From an uncultured Flavobacteriales bacterium (GTDB taxonomy: Bacteria > Bacteroidota > Bacteroidia > Flavobacteriales_D > Crocinitomicaceae): a stretch of DNA of 64,000 bases. The notes below the pieces were generated by a model. The model saw nothing but the letters and a program-made list of their open reading frames with translations, was not told the DNA's origin and did not search any database. Made by a program: the position numbers and the translations under genes. Positions 17,831 to 26,598 of the stretch are shown piece after piece; positions within the stretch are counted from its first letter, which is position 1, and every line of letters starts with the position of its first letter. The stretch lies in assembly GCA_903935095.1 (NCBI GenBank), contig CAIZQH010000002.1:45062-109061 (forward strand), read 5' to 3'.

Positions 17831-18618
17831 AGTTCACGTTAGAGAAAATGAGCACAAAACACGAGGAAACAATTCAATATTTCCTCCCTAAGCAAACTGA
17901 ACAGGTGTGTGTGAATGATTTTATTGGAAAAGAAATTCAGTTACATTGGACCGGAGTTATTACGTGTCGTACCTGTGCCAAAAAGACCAAAAAATCGTTT
18001 GGTGAAGGATTCTGCTATTCGTGCTTCTCGAATGCTGCAGAGGCAAGTCCGTGCATTTTACACCCTGAATTGTGCGAAGCTCATTTAGGCAAAGGACGCG
18101 ACATGGAATATGAATTAAAAAATCACCTACAACGGCATTACGTTTACCTTGCAGCAACGGACATCGTCAAAGTGGGTGTGACCAGAGCTACTCAGATTCC
18201 TACACGCTGGATTGACCAAGGGGCAAATAAAGCGATTCTATTGGCGGAAGTTCCAAATCGCTTTTTGGCTGGTGTGATCGAAGTTGCTTTGAAAGATTTT
18301 TATGCAGATAAAACAAATTGGCAGAACATGTTGCGCGATATGCAAGATGAGTCCATCGATTTGATCGAAGAAAAATGGCAAGTTTGTGATGAATTACCCG
18401 CGGATTTGGCGCAATATTGGCTGGAGAACGATGAAATCCATACTTTTAACTATCCAGTAAACGCTTACCCAACCAAAGTGCAGTCGATGACTTTTGATAA
18501 AGAAACGACTATCTCTGGAAAATTAGTTGGTATTCGTGGACAATACTTATATTTTGATGAGCAAAGAGTCATCAACTTGCGAAGACATACGGGATACGAA
18601 ATAGAATTTAAGGCATAA
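17827..18618 (+). CDS. DUF2797 family protein
   Basis: This 263-residue protein matches the DUF2797 family as I know it: CRTCAKK and CYSCF form a four-cysteine, probably zinc-binding, cluster at residues about 46-66, followed by HPELCEAHLGKGRDME and by a strand-helix segment (YVYLAATDIVKVGVTR, then IPTRWIDQGA) that recalls a GIY-YIG nuclease fold. The biochemical role is unknown. The start overlaps gldC (ATGA) and the stop overlaps the GtrA gene (TAATG), so it is part of the gldBC transcript. Confidence 0.8.
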   Translation: MKFTLEKMSTKHEETIQYFLPKQTEQVCVNDFIGKEIQLHWTGVITCRTCAKKTKKSFGEGFCYSCFSNAAEASPCILHPELCEAHLGKGRDMEYELKNHLQRHYVYLAATDIVKVGVTRATQIPTRWIDQGANKAILLAEVPNRFLAGVIEVALKDFYADKTNWQNMLRDMQDESIDLIEEKWQVCDELPADLAQYWLENDEIHTFNYPVNAYPTKVQSMTFDKETTISGKLVGIRGQYLYFDEQRVINLRRHTGYEIEFKA

Positions 18619-19103
18619 TGGTTCGACTCATTCATCAGATTTTGGATTTCTTTTATCCGCTTGTCAGACGTATTTTTGACAAGACTACCTACTACTACGC
18701 TGCCTGTGGAAGTGGGAATTTAGTGCTCAGTTGGATCTTCTTTTTCGTTTTTTTTAACCTGATTTTTCAAAAGCAAGATTTTACATTACACAACCTTCCC
18801 TTGGGATTAGGAGAAAAAACCATTTCTGCTTTAACTTTAAGTTCCATCGTTTGTGCTTGCATTTCTTTCTTAATTGGATTCCTATTAATGCGCTACGTTG
18901 TTTTTACCGCAAGTCAATTGCGCGGAAGAGCACAGTTTTTGCGTTATGGACTGAGTGCAATGATCACGTCTACCACCAATTGGGGATTACTAAAAATTCT
19001 GGTTCTTGGAATGGGGATTTTTCCATCCATTGCAAATGTAATGGCTTCATGTGTGGTGGTCACCATCAGCTATTTACTGCAACGAAAATTCAGCTTTAAA
19101 TAA
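18618..19103 (+). CDS. GtrA-like membrane protein
   Basis: The 161-residue protein has four predicted membrane helices and the GtrA pattern near the C-terminus (FLRYGLSAMITSTTNWGLLKI, then ISYLLQRKFSFK). GtrA proteins are thought to help move undecaprenyl-linked sugars across the inner membrane. It overlaps the DUF2797 stop by one base and is followed 5 bases later by the amidotransferase gene, marking the start of a surface polysaccharide region. Confidence 0.85.
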   Translation: MVRLIHQILDFFYPLVRRIFDKTTYYYAACGSGNLVLSWIFFFVFFNLIFQKQDFTLHNLPLGLGEKTISALTLSSIVCACISFLIGFLLMRYVVFTASQLRGRAQFLRYGLSAMITSTTNWGLLKILVLGMGIFPSIANVMASCVVVTISYLLQRKFSFK

Positions 19104-19108
19104 ATCGT

Positions 19109-21133
19109 ATGTGCGGAATTAGTGGGATTGTTCAGCTTCAAGGTTCGTCAAATCAGTTACCGGTCATATTGAAAAACATGAATGATAAACTGAAGCATCG
19201 CGGTCCAGATGATGAAGGATTTACGCTTTTTAAAGATGGAAAAGCGCAGTGTTTTTCTGGTCAAGATACTCCCGCTTCGAGTTTATCTTCCAATCTTGCT
19301 TTCGCTCCAAAATTTCAAATTGATTCAGCAAAGGAACATCCGATTCAAGTTGGATTTGGACATCGACGCTTGGCAATTATTGATTTAAGTGCTGGTGGAC
19401 ATCAACCGATGTGTTTACAAGAGAATCAAGAAATTTGGATTACGCTTAATGGAGAAATTTATAATTACATTGAGCTAAGAGAAGAATTGCAATCCTACGG
19501 TTTCGTTTTTCATACGGAATCTGATGTGGAAGTTGTTTTGGCTTCTTATCAGCATTGGGGAACAGACTGTCTCTCGCGTTTCAACGGAATGTGGGCGTTT
19601 GTCATTTATGACCTTCAGAAAAATCAATTATTTGGCGCTCGAGATCGTTTCGGAGTCAAGCCTTTGTATTACGTAAAAAACGAACAGCACTTTGCATTCG
19701 CATCTGAACAGAAAGCATTGTTAGAGGTTTCAAGTTATCAGCCAGTTGTGAATGTAGACGCAATGCTCCCATTCTTGTTGTATGGACAAATCGAAATGCA
19801 AAGCGAAGGATTTTTCAAGGATCTATTTGAATTAAAGCCTGGACATTTTTTCATGTTCGATTTATTCGATTCACAAATGAACATAACATCCTATTTTGAA
19901 CTGAAAATTCAAACGAAGAATAACACATGGAATAAACAATCATTTGAGCAAGCTGCACAAAAAACGAAGGACTTAATCAAACAAGCCGTTCGGATCCGTT
20001 TCCGAAGTGATGTTTCCATTGGATTTTGCTTGAGTGGTGGATTAGACAGTTCAACGATTGTTTGCACTGCAGCAGAAATTGTCAAAGAAGAATCCATTTC
20101 CTCTTTAAAACATGGAATCAAAACCTTCACAGCGAGCAACGACTCAACCGAAGACGAATCGAGTTGGGCAAAACAAATCATCGATCACACAAACGCAGAT
20201 TGGCACAACATAAAGATAGATTCCAGCACACTTGTGGAAGACATCCAAAAATTGATTTATTTCCAAGATATTCCATTAGCAACGACGAGCACATATGCAC
20301 AAAGTCGGGTGATGCGTGCAGCCCATGAACATGGAATCAGCATACTGATTGATGGACAAGGTGGAGATGAGTTATATGCTGGATATCAAACTTTTTACTA
20401 TTCTTACTTCCATCAAATATTTAGCTCTTTCCAATGGAAAACATTGTTCAAAGAAAGTAGATCGTTGGGGAATAGTCCTATGAGCCTGAAAGAACTTTTT
20501 GCCGCCATGCTTAAGGTCAAGTTAAGTCATTTTCCGGCCGGAATCCGAGTTAAGTTATCGAAAAAATGGAAATCAGAAACATCGTTAATGACACCTGCAT
20601 TTCTTGAATCCAAAGCGCAGCAAGTACAATTCCATGGTGGGTTTCAATCTGAATCACTGAATCAACGACTCAAAAGCTATTGCACAGAAACCTATTTAAA
20701 AAGTTTACTTCGCTGGGAGGACCGTTGTTCCATGCAATATTCCATTGAGTCTAGAACACCATTCTCGGACGATATCAACCTCATCCAACATGCATTTTCG
20801 CTTCCGGCGAATTACAAAATTAGAAATGGATGGAGTAAATACATTCTTCGCGAATCCATCAAAGGACTTGTGCCTGAATCCATTCGCTTGCGCAAGGACA
20901 AAAAAGGATTTTCCATACCACAAAACACCTGGTTAATGGAACAGGAATCTGCCTTTTTTGATTTATTTCAATCTCACAAACACTTGGATGTTCATGAATT
21001 TGTCCAGAAAGAGTTGATTGAATCCAATTGGAAAGTGTTTTTCTCCGATTTAAAGCATTCAAAGGAGCAAGACCTCATCTTTCGCTATGTTTGCTATTTA
21101 TGCTGGTTAAAACAGTTTATTTATCCTGAGTAA
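19109..21133 (+). CDS. asnB: Asparagine synthase-like glutamine amidotransferase
   Basis: The 674-residue protein has a type-2 glutaminase domain with catalytic Cys2 (MCGISGIVQL) and a C-terminal synthetase domain with the pyrophosphatase loop LSGGLDSS near residue 308, plus SMQYSIESRTPFSDD. The family converts aspartate to asparagine with glutamine and ATP. Many members in polysaccharide clusters instead amidate uronic acids, and this copy sits between GtrA, a methyltransferase, a flippase and a glycosyltransferase, so that role is possible. An insertion after about residue 45 makes it a little longer than E. coli AsnB. The 3' end overlaps the convergent methyltransferase by 17 bases. Confidence 0.88.
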   Translation: MCGISGIVQLQGSSNQLPVILKNMNDKLKHRGPDDEGFTLFKDGKAQCFSGQDTPASSLSSNLAFAPKFQIDSAKEHPIQVGFGHRRLAIIDLSAGGHQPMCLQENQEIWITLNGEIYNYIELREELQSYGFVFHTESDVEVVLASYQHWGTDCLSRFNGMWAFVIYDLQKNQLFGARDRFGVKPLYYVKNEQHFAFASEQKALLEVSSYQPVVNVDAMLPFLLYGQIEMQSEGFFKDLFELKPGHFFMFDLFDSQMNITSYFELKIQTKNNTWNKQSFEQAAQKTKDLIKQAVRIRFRSDVSIGFCLSGGLDSSTIVCTAAEIVKEESISSLKHGIKTFTASNDSTEDESSWAKQIIDHTNADWHNIKIDSSTLVEDIQKLIYFQDIPLATTSTYAQSRVMRAAHEHGISILIDGQGGDELYAGYQTFYYSYFHQIFSSFQWKTLFKESRSLGNSPMSLKELFAAMLKVKLSHFPAGIRVKLSKKWKSETSLMTPAFLESKAQQVQFHGGFQSESLNQRLKSYCTETYLKSLLRWEDRCSMQYSIESRTPFSDDINLIQHAFSLPANYKIRNGWSKYILRESIKGLVPESIRLRKDKKGFSIPQNTWLMEQESAFFDLFQSHKHLDVHEFVQKELIESNWKVFFSDLKHSKEQDLIFRYVCYLCWLKQFIYPE

Positions 21134-21929
21134 GCCCTTTCTTTAGGGTTAGTTCAAAAAAGTTTCTTGGTAAACGATTCAGTATTGGACTTTCATCCGA
21201 AATATTCGTGGGAATATATACCGCACAAAGGCTATTTTCCACCAGGTAAATCTGTTGATGCATGTGATTAGGCAAGGCTTGATAAATCCCCATTAATACT
21301 TCGTAGCGTGGATATTCCGTGTCAACTTTCGCATCGTGCCAAACCATGATCGATTGTTCATTTTTAAGATAGGACAACATTTTTTTCGTATCCCTTCGAA
21401 CGGCTTCTGTAGAATGATCACCGTCAATAAAAATCAAATCAAACTTTTTATCCAACTGATCAAAATCAAACGTTTGTGAATCCCCAAAAACATGCTGAAT
21501 ATTTGGAATATCCTTGGAAAAGAAGCGATGCGATTCCACGTAGTTTTTCTCCAATCCTAGAGAAAGCAATTGCTCATCACCTAAATTGAATGAAGTAACG
21601 GAATCAACATATGGCGCCACATTCGCAGCGCTCTCACCTCTCCATGTTCCAATTTCAAAGTAATCTTTCACCAGGTATGTCCGACACAATAATTGAAGTA
21701 GAGCGAAGTCCGTCGCCAAAGAAGAACCCGAAAGAAAGGCATACGGAGTAATGCAAACCTCGTCGGACTCCATCAAATCGACTAAACGAATTTGCTTGAA
21801 AGCGACAGATGGAAAGGCACGTTGAAAGCCTTCCTTAAACACGATTTCATTCTTCAACACATTATTCAATAAATAGGGCTTTTGAAGAATCAGAGAAAAT
21901 GCTTTGAGCAATTTGCTAAACTTATTCAT
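21117..21929 (-). CDS. Class I SAM-dependent methyltransferase
   Basis: The 270-residue protein shows the Methyltransf_24 pattern: YFEIGTWRGESAANVAPYV (SAM-binding motif I) and FDLIFIDGDHSTEAVRRD, followed by MVWHDAK. Members of this group often methylate sugars in surface polysaccharides. It lies 3 bases after the flippase gene on the same strand. The acceptor is unknown. Confidence 0.82.
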   Translation of the reverse strand: MNKFSKLLKAFSLILQKPYLLNNVLKNEIVFKEGFQRAFPSVAFKQIRLVDLMESDEVCITPYAFLSGSSLATDFALLQLLCRTYLVKDYFEIGTWRGESAANVAPYVDSVTSFNLGDEQLLSLGLEKNYVESHRFFSKDIPNIQHVFGDSQTFDFDQLDKKFDLIFIDGDHSTEAVRRDTKKMLSYLKNEQSIMVWHDAKVDTEYPRYEVLMGIYQALPNHMHQQIYLVENSLCAVYIPTNISDESPILNRLPRNFFELTLKKGLTQDK

Positions 21930-21932
21930 GTG

Positions 21933-23207
21933 CTAGGTTCGCTTTGTTAAATATTGTTTCAAATGTCCAACGGTTAATTTTAATTCCCCAATGGACGGAA
22001 AGACGACAAAGTTAGCACCTTCTTTTCTAAAATAAAGAATGACAATGAGAGATGTGAAAAAATACGAAATACTAGCAGAAATCGCCGCACCTTGAATGTG
22101 CAAAGCGGGAATTAAGTAAAAGGCAGAAATAACGGTCACAATAAATCCGATTCCAGATGCGATGGCATTCACGTAATATTTTCCATGCCCAGAGAAATAA
22201 TGTCCAATGATTAAAGCATAATTGAACACCCAAATTCCAGGTGCAAGGGACCACATCAATTCATTCAACCCTCTGAATTCTTTTCCAAATAACCAGGAAT
22301 AGAATTCAGACGGAATAAACAACAAGACTGTCAAGGCAACAAACGCGGTTAAAAGCCCATATTTCGTTAATTGCTCCGTTATTTTTTTTGTGTAGTTGAC
22401 ATCCGTTGAATTCGATATTTTCGCATATTGCCATAATGAAATACTTGTCGAAATCATCCAAATAGATTCAATCACAGATACCGCATTGGAGTAAATACCC
22501 ACTTCTGCCTCTCCACAGTCACGTTGTAGGAAAAAATAACTGATGCGAAAACTCAACAATTGAAACACATGCGCCAATTGATTTTGGAATCCATAATAAA
22601 ACAAGGATTTAAAAGTAATCCATGTGTTAGAAAATTGAAAAGTCGTGTCCTTTTTTACATGACCTGTAATAAGTAAGATGCTAACCAGCAAAGTGATTCC
22701 GTAAGCTGTATATAATGCATACACATAAGCTTCCGCCGTTCGATTCCAATTTAAAGTAAACTGTAAAAGCAAAGTTATTAAACTAATTAAGGGAACGAGA
22801 AAACTCAATAAATTAAACGATTTGAAATTTTCCTTTCCTATTAGTACCGAACTATGAATCGAAACAATGGAAGAAACGGCACTCAGTATGACCACCGATA
22901 CAATGAACTTTTCCGGAACCAATTCCACAAAAACCAAAACGATGTAGGAAAAAACACTGACAAAGAATGTCCACAAGTACGAAGCAACGAATAATTCTCT
23001 CATTCGCAATTTGTTCGTAAGGTATACTATGGATGCACCCCCCACCATGTTATCAAAAATGGTCACGATTGCAATCATGGTCAATACCAAGCTCTGCTCC
23101 CCTTTCCCACTTGCTCCAAGGTATTGTGAAACAAAAATGGCAATCATCAAATTGACAATGGCCGAAATCAACCGAATCCCAAAATTGCCTAGGATTTTAC
23201 GAACCAT
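21933..23207 (-). CDS. Polysaccharide flippase (Wzx/oligosaccharide transporter family)
   Basis: The 424-residue protein has about 12 membrane helices and the N-terminal pattern of Wzx-like flippases (ILGNFGIRLISAIVNLMIAI, SQYLGASGKGEQSLVL). These move undecaprenyl-linked oligosaccharides across the inner membrane. It overlaps the glycosyltransferase gene by 11 bases and precedes the methyltransferase, so the three likely form one transcript from 24360 to 21117. Confidence 0.85.
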   Translation of the reverse strand: MVRKILGNFGIRLISAIVNLMIAIFVSQYLGASGKGEQSLVLTMIAIVTIFDNMVGGASIVYLTNKLRMRELFVASYLWTFFVSVFSYIVLVFVELVPEKFIVSVVILSAVSSIVSIHSSVLIGKENFKSFNLLSFLVPLISLITLLLQFTLNWNRTAEAYVYALYTAYGITLLVSILLITGHVKKDTTFQFSNTWITFKSLFYYGFQNQLAHVFQLLSFRISYFFLQRDCGEAEVGIYSNAVSVIESIWMISTSISLWQYAKISNSTDVNYTKKITEQLTKYGLLTAFVALTVLLFIPSEFYSWLFGKEFRGLNELMWSLAPGIWVFNYALIIGHYFSGHGKYYVNAIASGIGFIVTVISAFYLIPALHIQGAAISASISYFFTSLIVILYFRKEGANFVVFPSIGELKLTVGHLKQYLTKRT

Positions 23208-24360
23208 GTTTTAATATTATGGCTTCATAGATAGCTGTGAATCTCTTTCCGATTGCTTGATAACTAAAATTCTCTGTTGCTCTATGATGCATTTCATTTG
23301 TGTTATACTTGTTCAAACGCGAAAGTTGTTCCTTTATTGCAGAAACAAGCGCCTCTAAATTTTCCGAAGGAACAAGTTGTCCGTGTTCTTTTGGAACTAC
23401 TTCTTTAACTCCCCCGACATTCGTTGCAACTACAGGTAATCCACATGAAATTGCTTCAATCAAAACAACCCCAAAAGTTTCAAATCGACTAGTCAAAACG
23501 AATAAATCTGAATTTTGTAATTGTGCCGCAATTTCTTTTGCTTCAAGCATTCCATGAAATACTATTTGCCGATCAATTTTCAACTGAATAATTTCCTCTT
23601 TAAAGAAGGAAAAGTCTCCATCGCTGACAATATGCAATTGAAGTTCAGGTTTCCACATTATTAGTTCCGAAAAAGCACGGAATAATAAACTCGGATTTTT
23701 CTGTATCGGATCCAAAGATGAAACATGTATTAACTGATTTCCATTTCGATTATTAGGATTTCCTGGAACGAACAAACATGTATCGATGACATTATAAACT
23801 ACGCTCATGTCGGAATGAATACCTTTGCTTCGCATGGCTTGTGCAAGATCCTCACTTACTGGCAAGATCAATGCCGCTTTATTCGCCACCAAACGGGTAA
23901 AAAACATCTGCAATTTACTTGGGCGCGGATATACTTCCTGATGATAGCAGGTCCAGTGTTCTGTAATGATGTATGGGATTTTGTGGCGGATTGAAAGCAA
24001 TCGAGCAACGATTCCGATGGGATAAACCACATTAGCATGAATCAATTCAGGATGAAATCCTTCGTTTTTTACTTCGCGAACCAATTGAAAATAGCACAAA
24101 ATGATACGCATATAATTCCATATAAATCCAATTATTGGAATAGTTGATTTGGGAATATAAGCTATGGTGCTAGGAAAAGGATTTTTGCTTTTAACCAACT
24201 CTATACCACCTTTCAGCTGATCATCTAAACAAACATACAATAAGTTTACATTATGATATTGTGAAGCTGCAAACGCATGTTGAAACACAAAATTCCCATG
24301 GGTAGGTTTTATCCTATTTGGATACCAACTGGAGAGGAATAAAATGTTCCTTTTTTGCAT
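23197..24360 (-). CDS. Glycosyltransferase family 4 (GT-B fold)
   Basis: The 387-residue protein has the GT4 layout: an N-terminal domain (LFLSSWYPNRIKPTHGNFVFQHA) and a nucleotide-sugar domain with HVSSLDPIQKNPSLLFRAF and SRFETFGVVLIEAISCGLPVVAT (the E-x7-E motif). It would add a sugar to a lipid-linked or secreted glycan. It starts the minus-strand polysaccharide block and lies 15 bases after the cysteine desulfurase gene. Confidence 0.88.
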   Translation of the reverse strand: MQKRNILFLSSWYPNRIKPTHGNFVFQHAFAASQYHNVNLLYVCLDDQLKGGIELVKSKNPFPSTIAYIPKSTIPIIGFIWNYMRIILCYFQLVREVKNEGFHPELIHANVVYPIGIVARLLSIRHKIPYIITEHWTCYHQEVYPRPSKLQMFFTRLVANKAALILPVSEDLAQAMRSKGIHSDMSVVYNVIDTCLFVPGNPNNRNGNQLIHVSSLDPIQKNPSLLFRAFSELIMWKPELQLHIVSDGDFSFFKEEIIQLKIDRQIVFHGMLEAKEIAAQLQNSDLFVLTSRFETFGVVLIEAISCGLPVVATNVGGVKEVVPKEHGQLVPSENLEALVSAIKEQLSRLNKYNTNEMHHRATENFSYQAIGKRFTAIYEAIILKHGS

Positions 24361-24375
24361 GCATTTGCGCTATTT

Positions 24376-25515
24376 CTAGCTGAGGTTATGTTGATATACT
24401 TGTTGCAATTGTTGTAAAGCGTAATCGATTTCTTCTTTTGTCGTGTAACGAGAAAAAGAGAAACGCACATTTGGACGAGTCATATCTGCATGAATTCCCT
24501 CTAACACGTGAGAACCTTTTGATGCGCCTGAGGTACAAGCACTACCACCACTTACGGCGACACCTTTCAAATCAAGAGTAAATAATAACATTCCAGCCTT
24601 ATCTGTTTTGGGAAAACAAACATTCAACACCGTAAAAAGTGCTTTATCAAAATCTGTCTCTCCGTGAAAGGCTACTGATGGAAACAAACTTTTCAGTTGC
24701 TGCATCATATAAGACTTTAAACCAAAAACATGTTTTTGATGTGCATCGACATCTTCATAGGCTAAATCCATTGCTTTAGCCAAGCCAACTATTCCAGCCA
24801 AGTTTTCAGTTCCTCCTCGCAAACCTCTTTCTTGCGATCCACCATGTATAAACGAAGAAACTTTGGTTTTCTTGTTCGCATATAAAAATCCAACGCCTTT
24901 AGGTCCATGGAATTTATGTGCCGCACAGGTAATAAAGTCGATATCTAAATCCACTAAATCAAAAGCAAAATGTGCCATTGTTTGAACGGTGTCTGAATGC
25001 AAATATGCACCGTATTGGCGGCAAAGTTGCGCCACTTTTTTCAATGGAAGCATTGTTGCAATTTCATTATTCGCATGCATCAAAGTAACCAAGGTTGGAA
25101 TTCCTTCTTTCAATAATCCCTCCAAGTGAACTAAATCTACATTTCCTTTTGAATCAAGGTTTACCAAAACCAAATCGATTTTTTCATGAGCTGAAATCGC
25201 ATCAGCAGTATGTCCAACCGCATGATGTTCAATCGCACTTGTAATGATGCGCTTCACACCTAATTCGGTTACTGCTGTATGTATCGCCATGTTATCAGCT
25301 TCTGTTCCTCCCGAAGTAAAAATAATCTCAGAAGGCGCACAATTCAAATGTTTGGCAACCGATCGACGAGAAGTTTCGAGTAAGGCTTTAGCATTTCTTC
25401 CAAATGAATGCGTGGACGAAGGATTCCCGAAAGTCTCTCTTAACACAGGAATCATGGCTTCAACCACTTCAGGAGCGACAGGTGTTGTAGCCGCATTATC
25501 TAAATACACACGCAT
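24376..25515 (-). CDS. Cysteine desulfurase, NifS/IscS family
   Basis: The 379-residue protein matches this family: YLDNAATTPVAPEVVEAM at the N-terminus, the PLP-lysine segment AAHKFHGPKGVG (about residue 200) and a cysteine loop SACTSGASKGSHVL (Cys near 326). It takes sulfur from cysteine for Fe-S clusters or for tRNA thiolation; mnmA, a sulfur acceptor system, is elsewhere in this window. No iscU or iscA gene is adjacent, so the precise role (IscS or NifS-like) is open. Confidence 0.93.
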   Translation of the reverse strand: MRVYLDNAATTPVAPEVVEAMIPVLRETFGNPSSTHSFGRNAKALLETSRRSVAKHLNCAPSEIIFTSGGTEADNMAIHTAVTELGVKRIITSAIEHHAVGHTADAISAHEKIDLVLVNLDSKGNVDLVHLEGLLKEGIPTLVTLMHANNEIATMLPLKKVAQLCRQYGAYLHSDTVQTMAHFAFDLVDLDIDFITCAAHKFHGPKGVGFLYANKKTKVSSFIHGGSQERGLRGGTENLAGIVGLAKAMDLAYEDVDAHQKHVFGLKSYMMQQLKSLFPSVAFHGETDFDKALFTVLNVCFPKTDKAGMLLFTLDLKGVAVSGGSACTSGASKGSHVLEGIHADMTRPNVRFSFSRYTTKEEIDYALQQLQQVYQHNLS

Positions 25516-25606
25516 ATGGAAGTTTTGGCGAAGATAAGAATTTTATAGCACTTCAATAATTCTGCACATACCGCAATTTGACAACAATAAATACTAATTT
25601 TATTTC

Positions 25607-25888
25607 ATGAACGAAGACATGCAGATTTTCTGGGGAATGGGGATCCTTTTTGGACTCGTGATGCTATTCTCAAAACCACCGATTGGATGGAAGTACTTCC
25701 ATGGAATCATCTTCCTTGGTTACTTTGTATATTCTTTCTGGGAAATGAACGACGGAAACCATTCAAACGGAGGAATGTATAGCGTCCTCGTAGCTATAGG
25801 AACTGGATTACACATTATTATTTACTTAATTGGGAAAGTGATTTTTGGATTTTTTCGCAGACAAAATCAAAAGGAGAAAGAGAACTAG
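25607..25888 (+). CDS. Small three-helix membrane protein, unknown function
   Basis: The 93-residue protein has three likely membrane helices (about residues 6-21, 28-43 and 56-80) and a short basic-acidic tail (RRQNQKEKEN). I do not recognise the family. It stands alone between two minus-strand genes. After its TAG stop the frame stays open for 17 more codons of a Lys-Glu-Ser-Glu repeat up to a TAA at 25940-25942; see the repeat entry and finding. Confidence 0.65.
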   Translation: MNEDMQIFWGMGILFGLVMLFSKPPIGWKYFHGIIFLGYFVYSFWEMNDGNHSNGGMYSVLVAIGTGLHIIIYLIGKVIFGFFRRQNQKEKEN

Positions 25889-25942
25889 AGCGACAAAGAG
25901 AGTGAGAAAGAGAGTGAGAAAGAGAGTGAGAGCGAGGACTAA
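25889..25942 (+). repeat. 12-bp GA-rich tandem repeat in frame behind a TAG stop
   Basis: From 25895 to 25930 the unit AAAGAGAGTGAG is repeated three times without change, flanked by near-copies. In frame with the preceding gene it encodes repeats of KESE and ends at TAA 25940-25942, 2 bases before the convergent gene's stop codon. Confidence 0.9.
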
Positions 25943-25944
25943 TT

Positions 25945-26583
25945 CTATTTAATTTTTACAGGTATTAGAGATGCCACCTTTACCGTATTTTTCTCAAATT
26001 GGAACGGAATAATCGTATCACACATGGGGAAATCATAGGGAACATGCACATAGAATTTACCTTTACGTAGAATAAACTCCACACGATTGAAATCGGGCTG
26101 TGTACAACGACTTATGCTTCTAGTCTCGAGCTTTGTTGTTATTTCCTTTTTGAAATTAGCATGCGATACGAATTCAACCTTAAAAATGGAGTCATTTTTC
26201 AAGAAATACGTTTGAACTTCATTCAATTGAAAGTTCTTATTCCCCATTGGACATTTTACTTTGATGAGCTTCGAAAGACACAATAAGCTTTTACTAAAAT
26301 GTTCGACTTTATAAGTGATGTCCAAGTATTCTTGTTCGGTACAAAAAACACCAATGGTATCGCGTTGAATCATGTGCAGAATCCATTCATTGAATCTTTT
26401 TGAAGTAAGATTTGGATAGTTCAAATGAACACTTTTTAACTGAATATCCTTCTGTTTCAGGGGAAGTTGCACTTCGCTAAACGAGGCGGCTACTAAATTC
26501 AATCGTCCATTTTCAGCTGTTCGATCGGTATTACAAGATTGTAACACACAGAGGAACACACTAAAAATGAAGGAAAATTTCAT
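25945..26583 (-). CDS. Lipoprotein of unknown function
   Basis: The 212-residue protein has a lipoprotein signal (MKFSFIFSVFLCVLQSC; Cys17). The mature part has an even mix of charged and beta-type residues and no motif that I recognise. It lies 15 bases after rimO on the same strand, so it may share that transcript; whether this is functional or incidental is unclear. Confidence 0.7.
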   Translation of the reverse strand: MKFSFIFSVFLCVLQSCNTDRTAENGRLNLVAASFSEVQLPLKQKDIQLKSVHLNYPNLTSKRFNEWILHMIQRDTIGVFCTEQEYLDITYKVEHFSKSLLCLSKLIKVKCPMGNKNFQLNEVQTYFLKNDSIFKVEFVSHANFKKEITTKLETRSISRCTQPDFNRVEFILRKGKFYVHVPYDFPMCDTIIPFQFEKNTVKVASLIPVKIK

Positions 26584-26598
26584 ATTAAACTTCTCGCT

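Noticed and set aside
21117..21160. Short inverted CCCT/AGGG pair as terminator between asnB and the methyltransferase
   Set aside because: The stem is too short and lacks a T-run on either strand.
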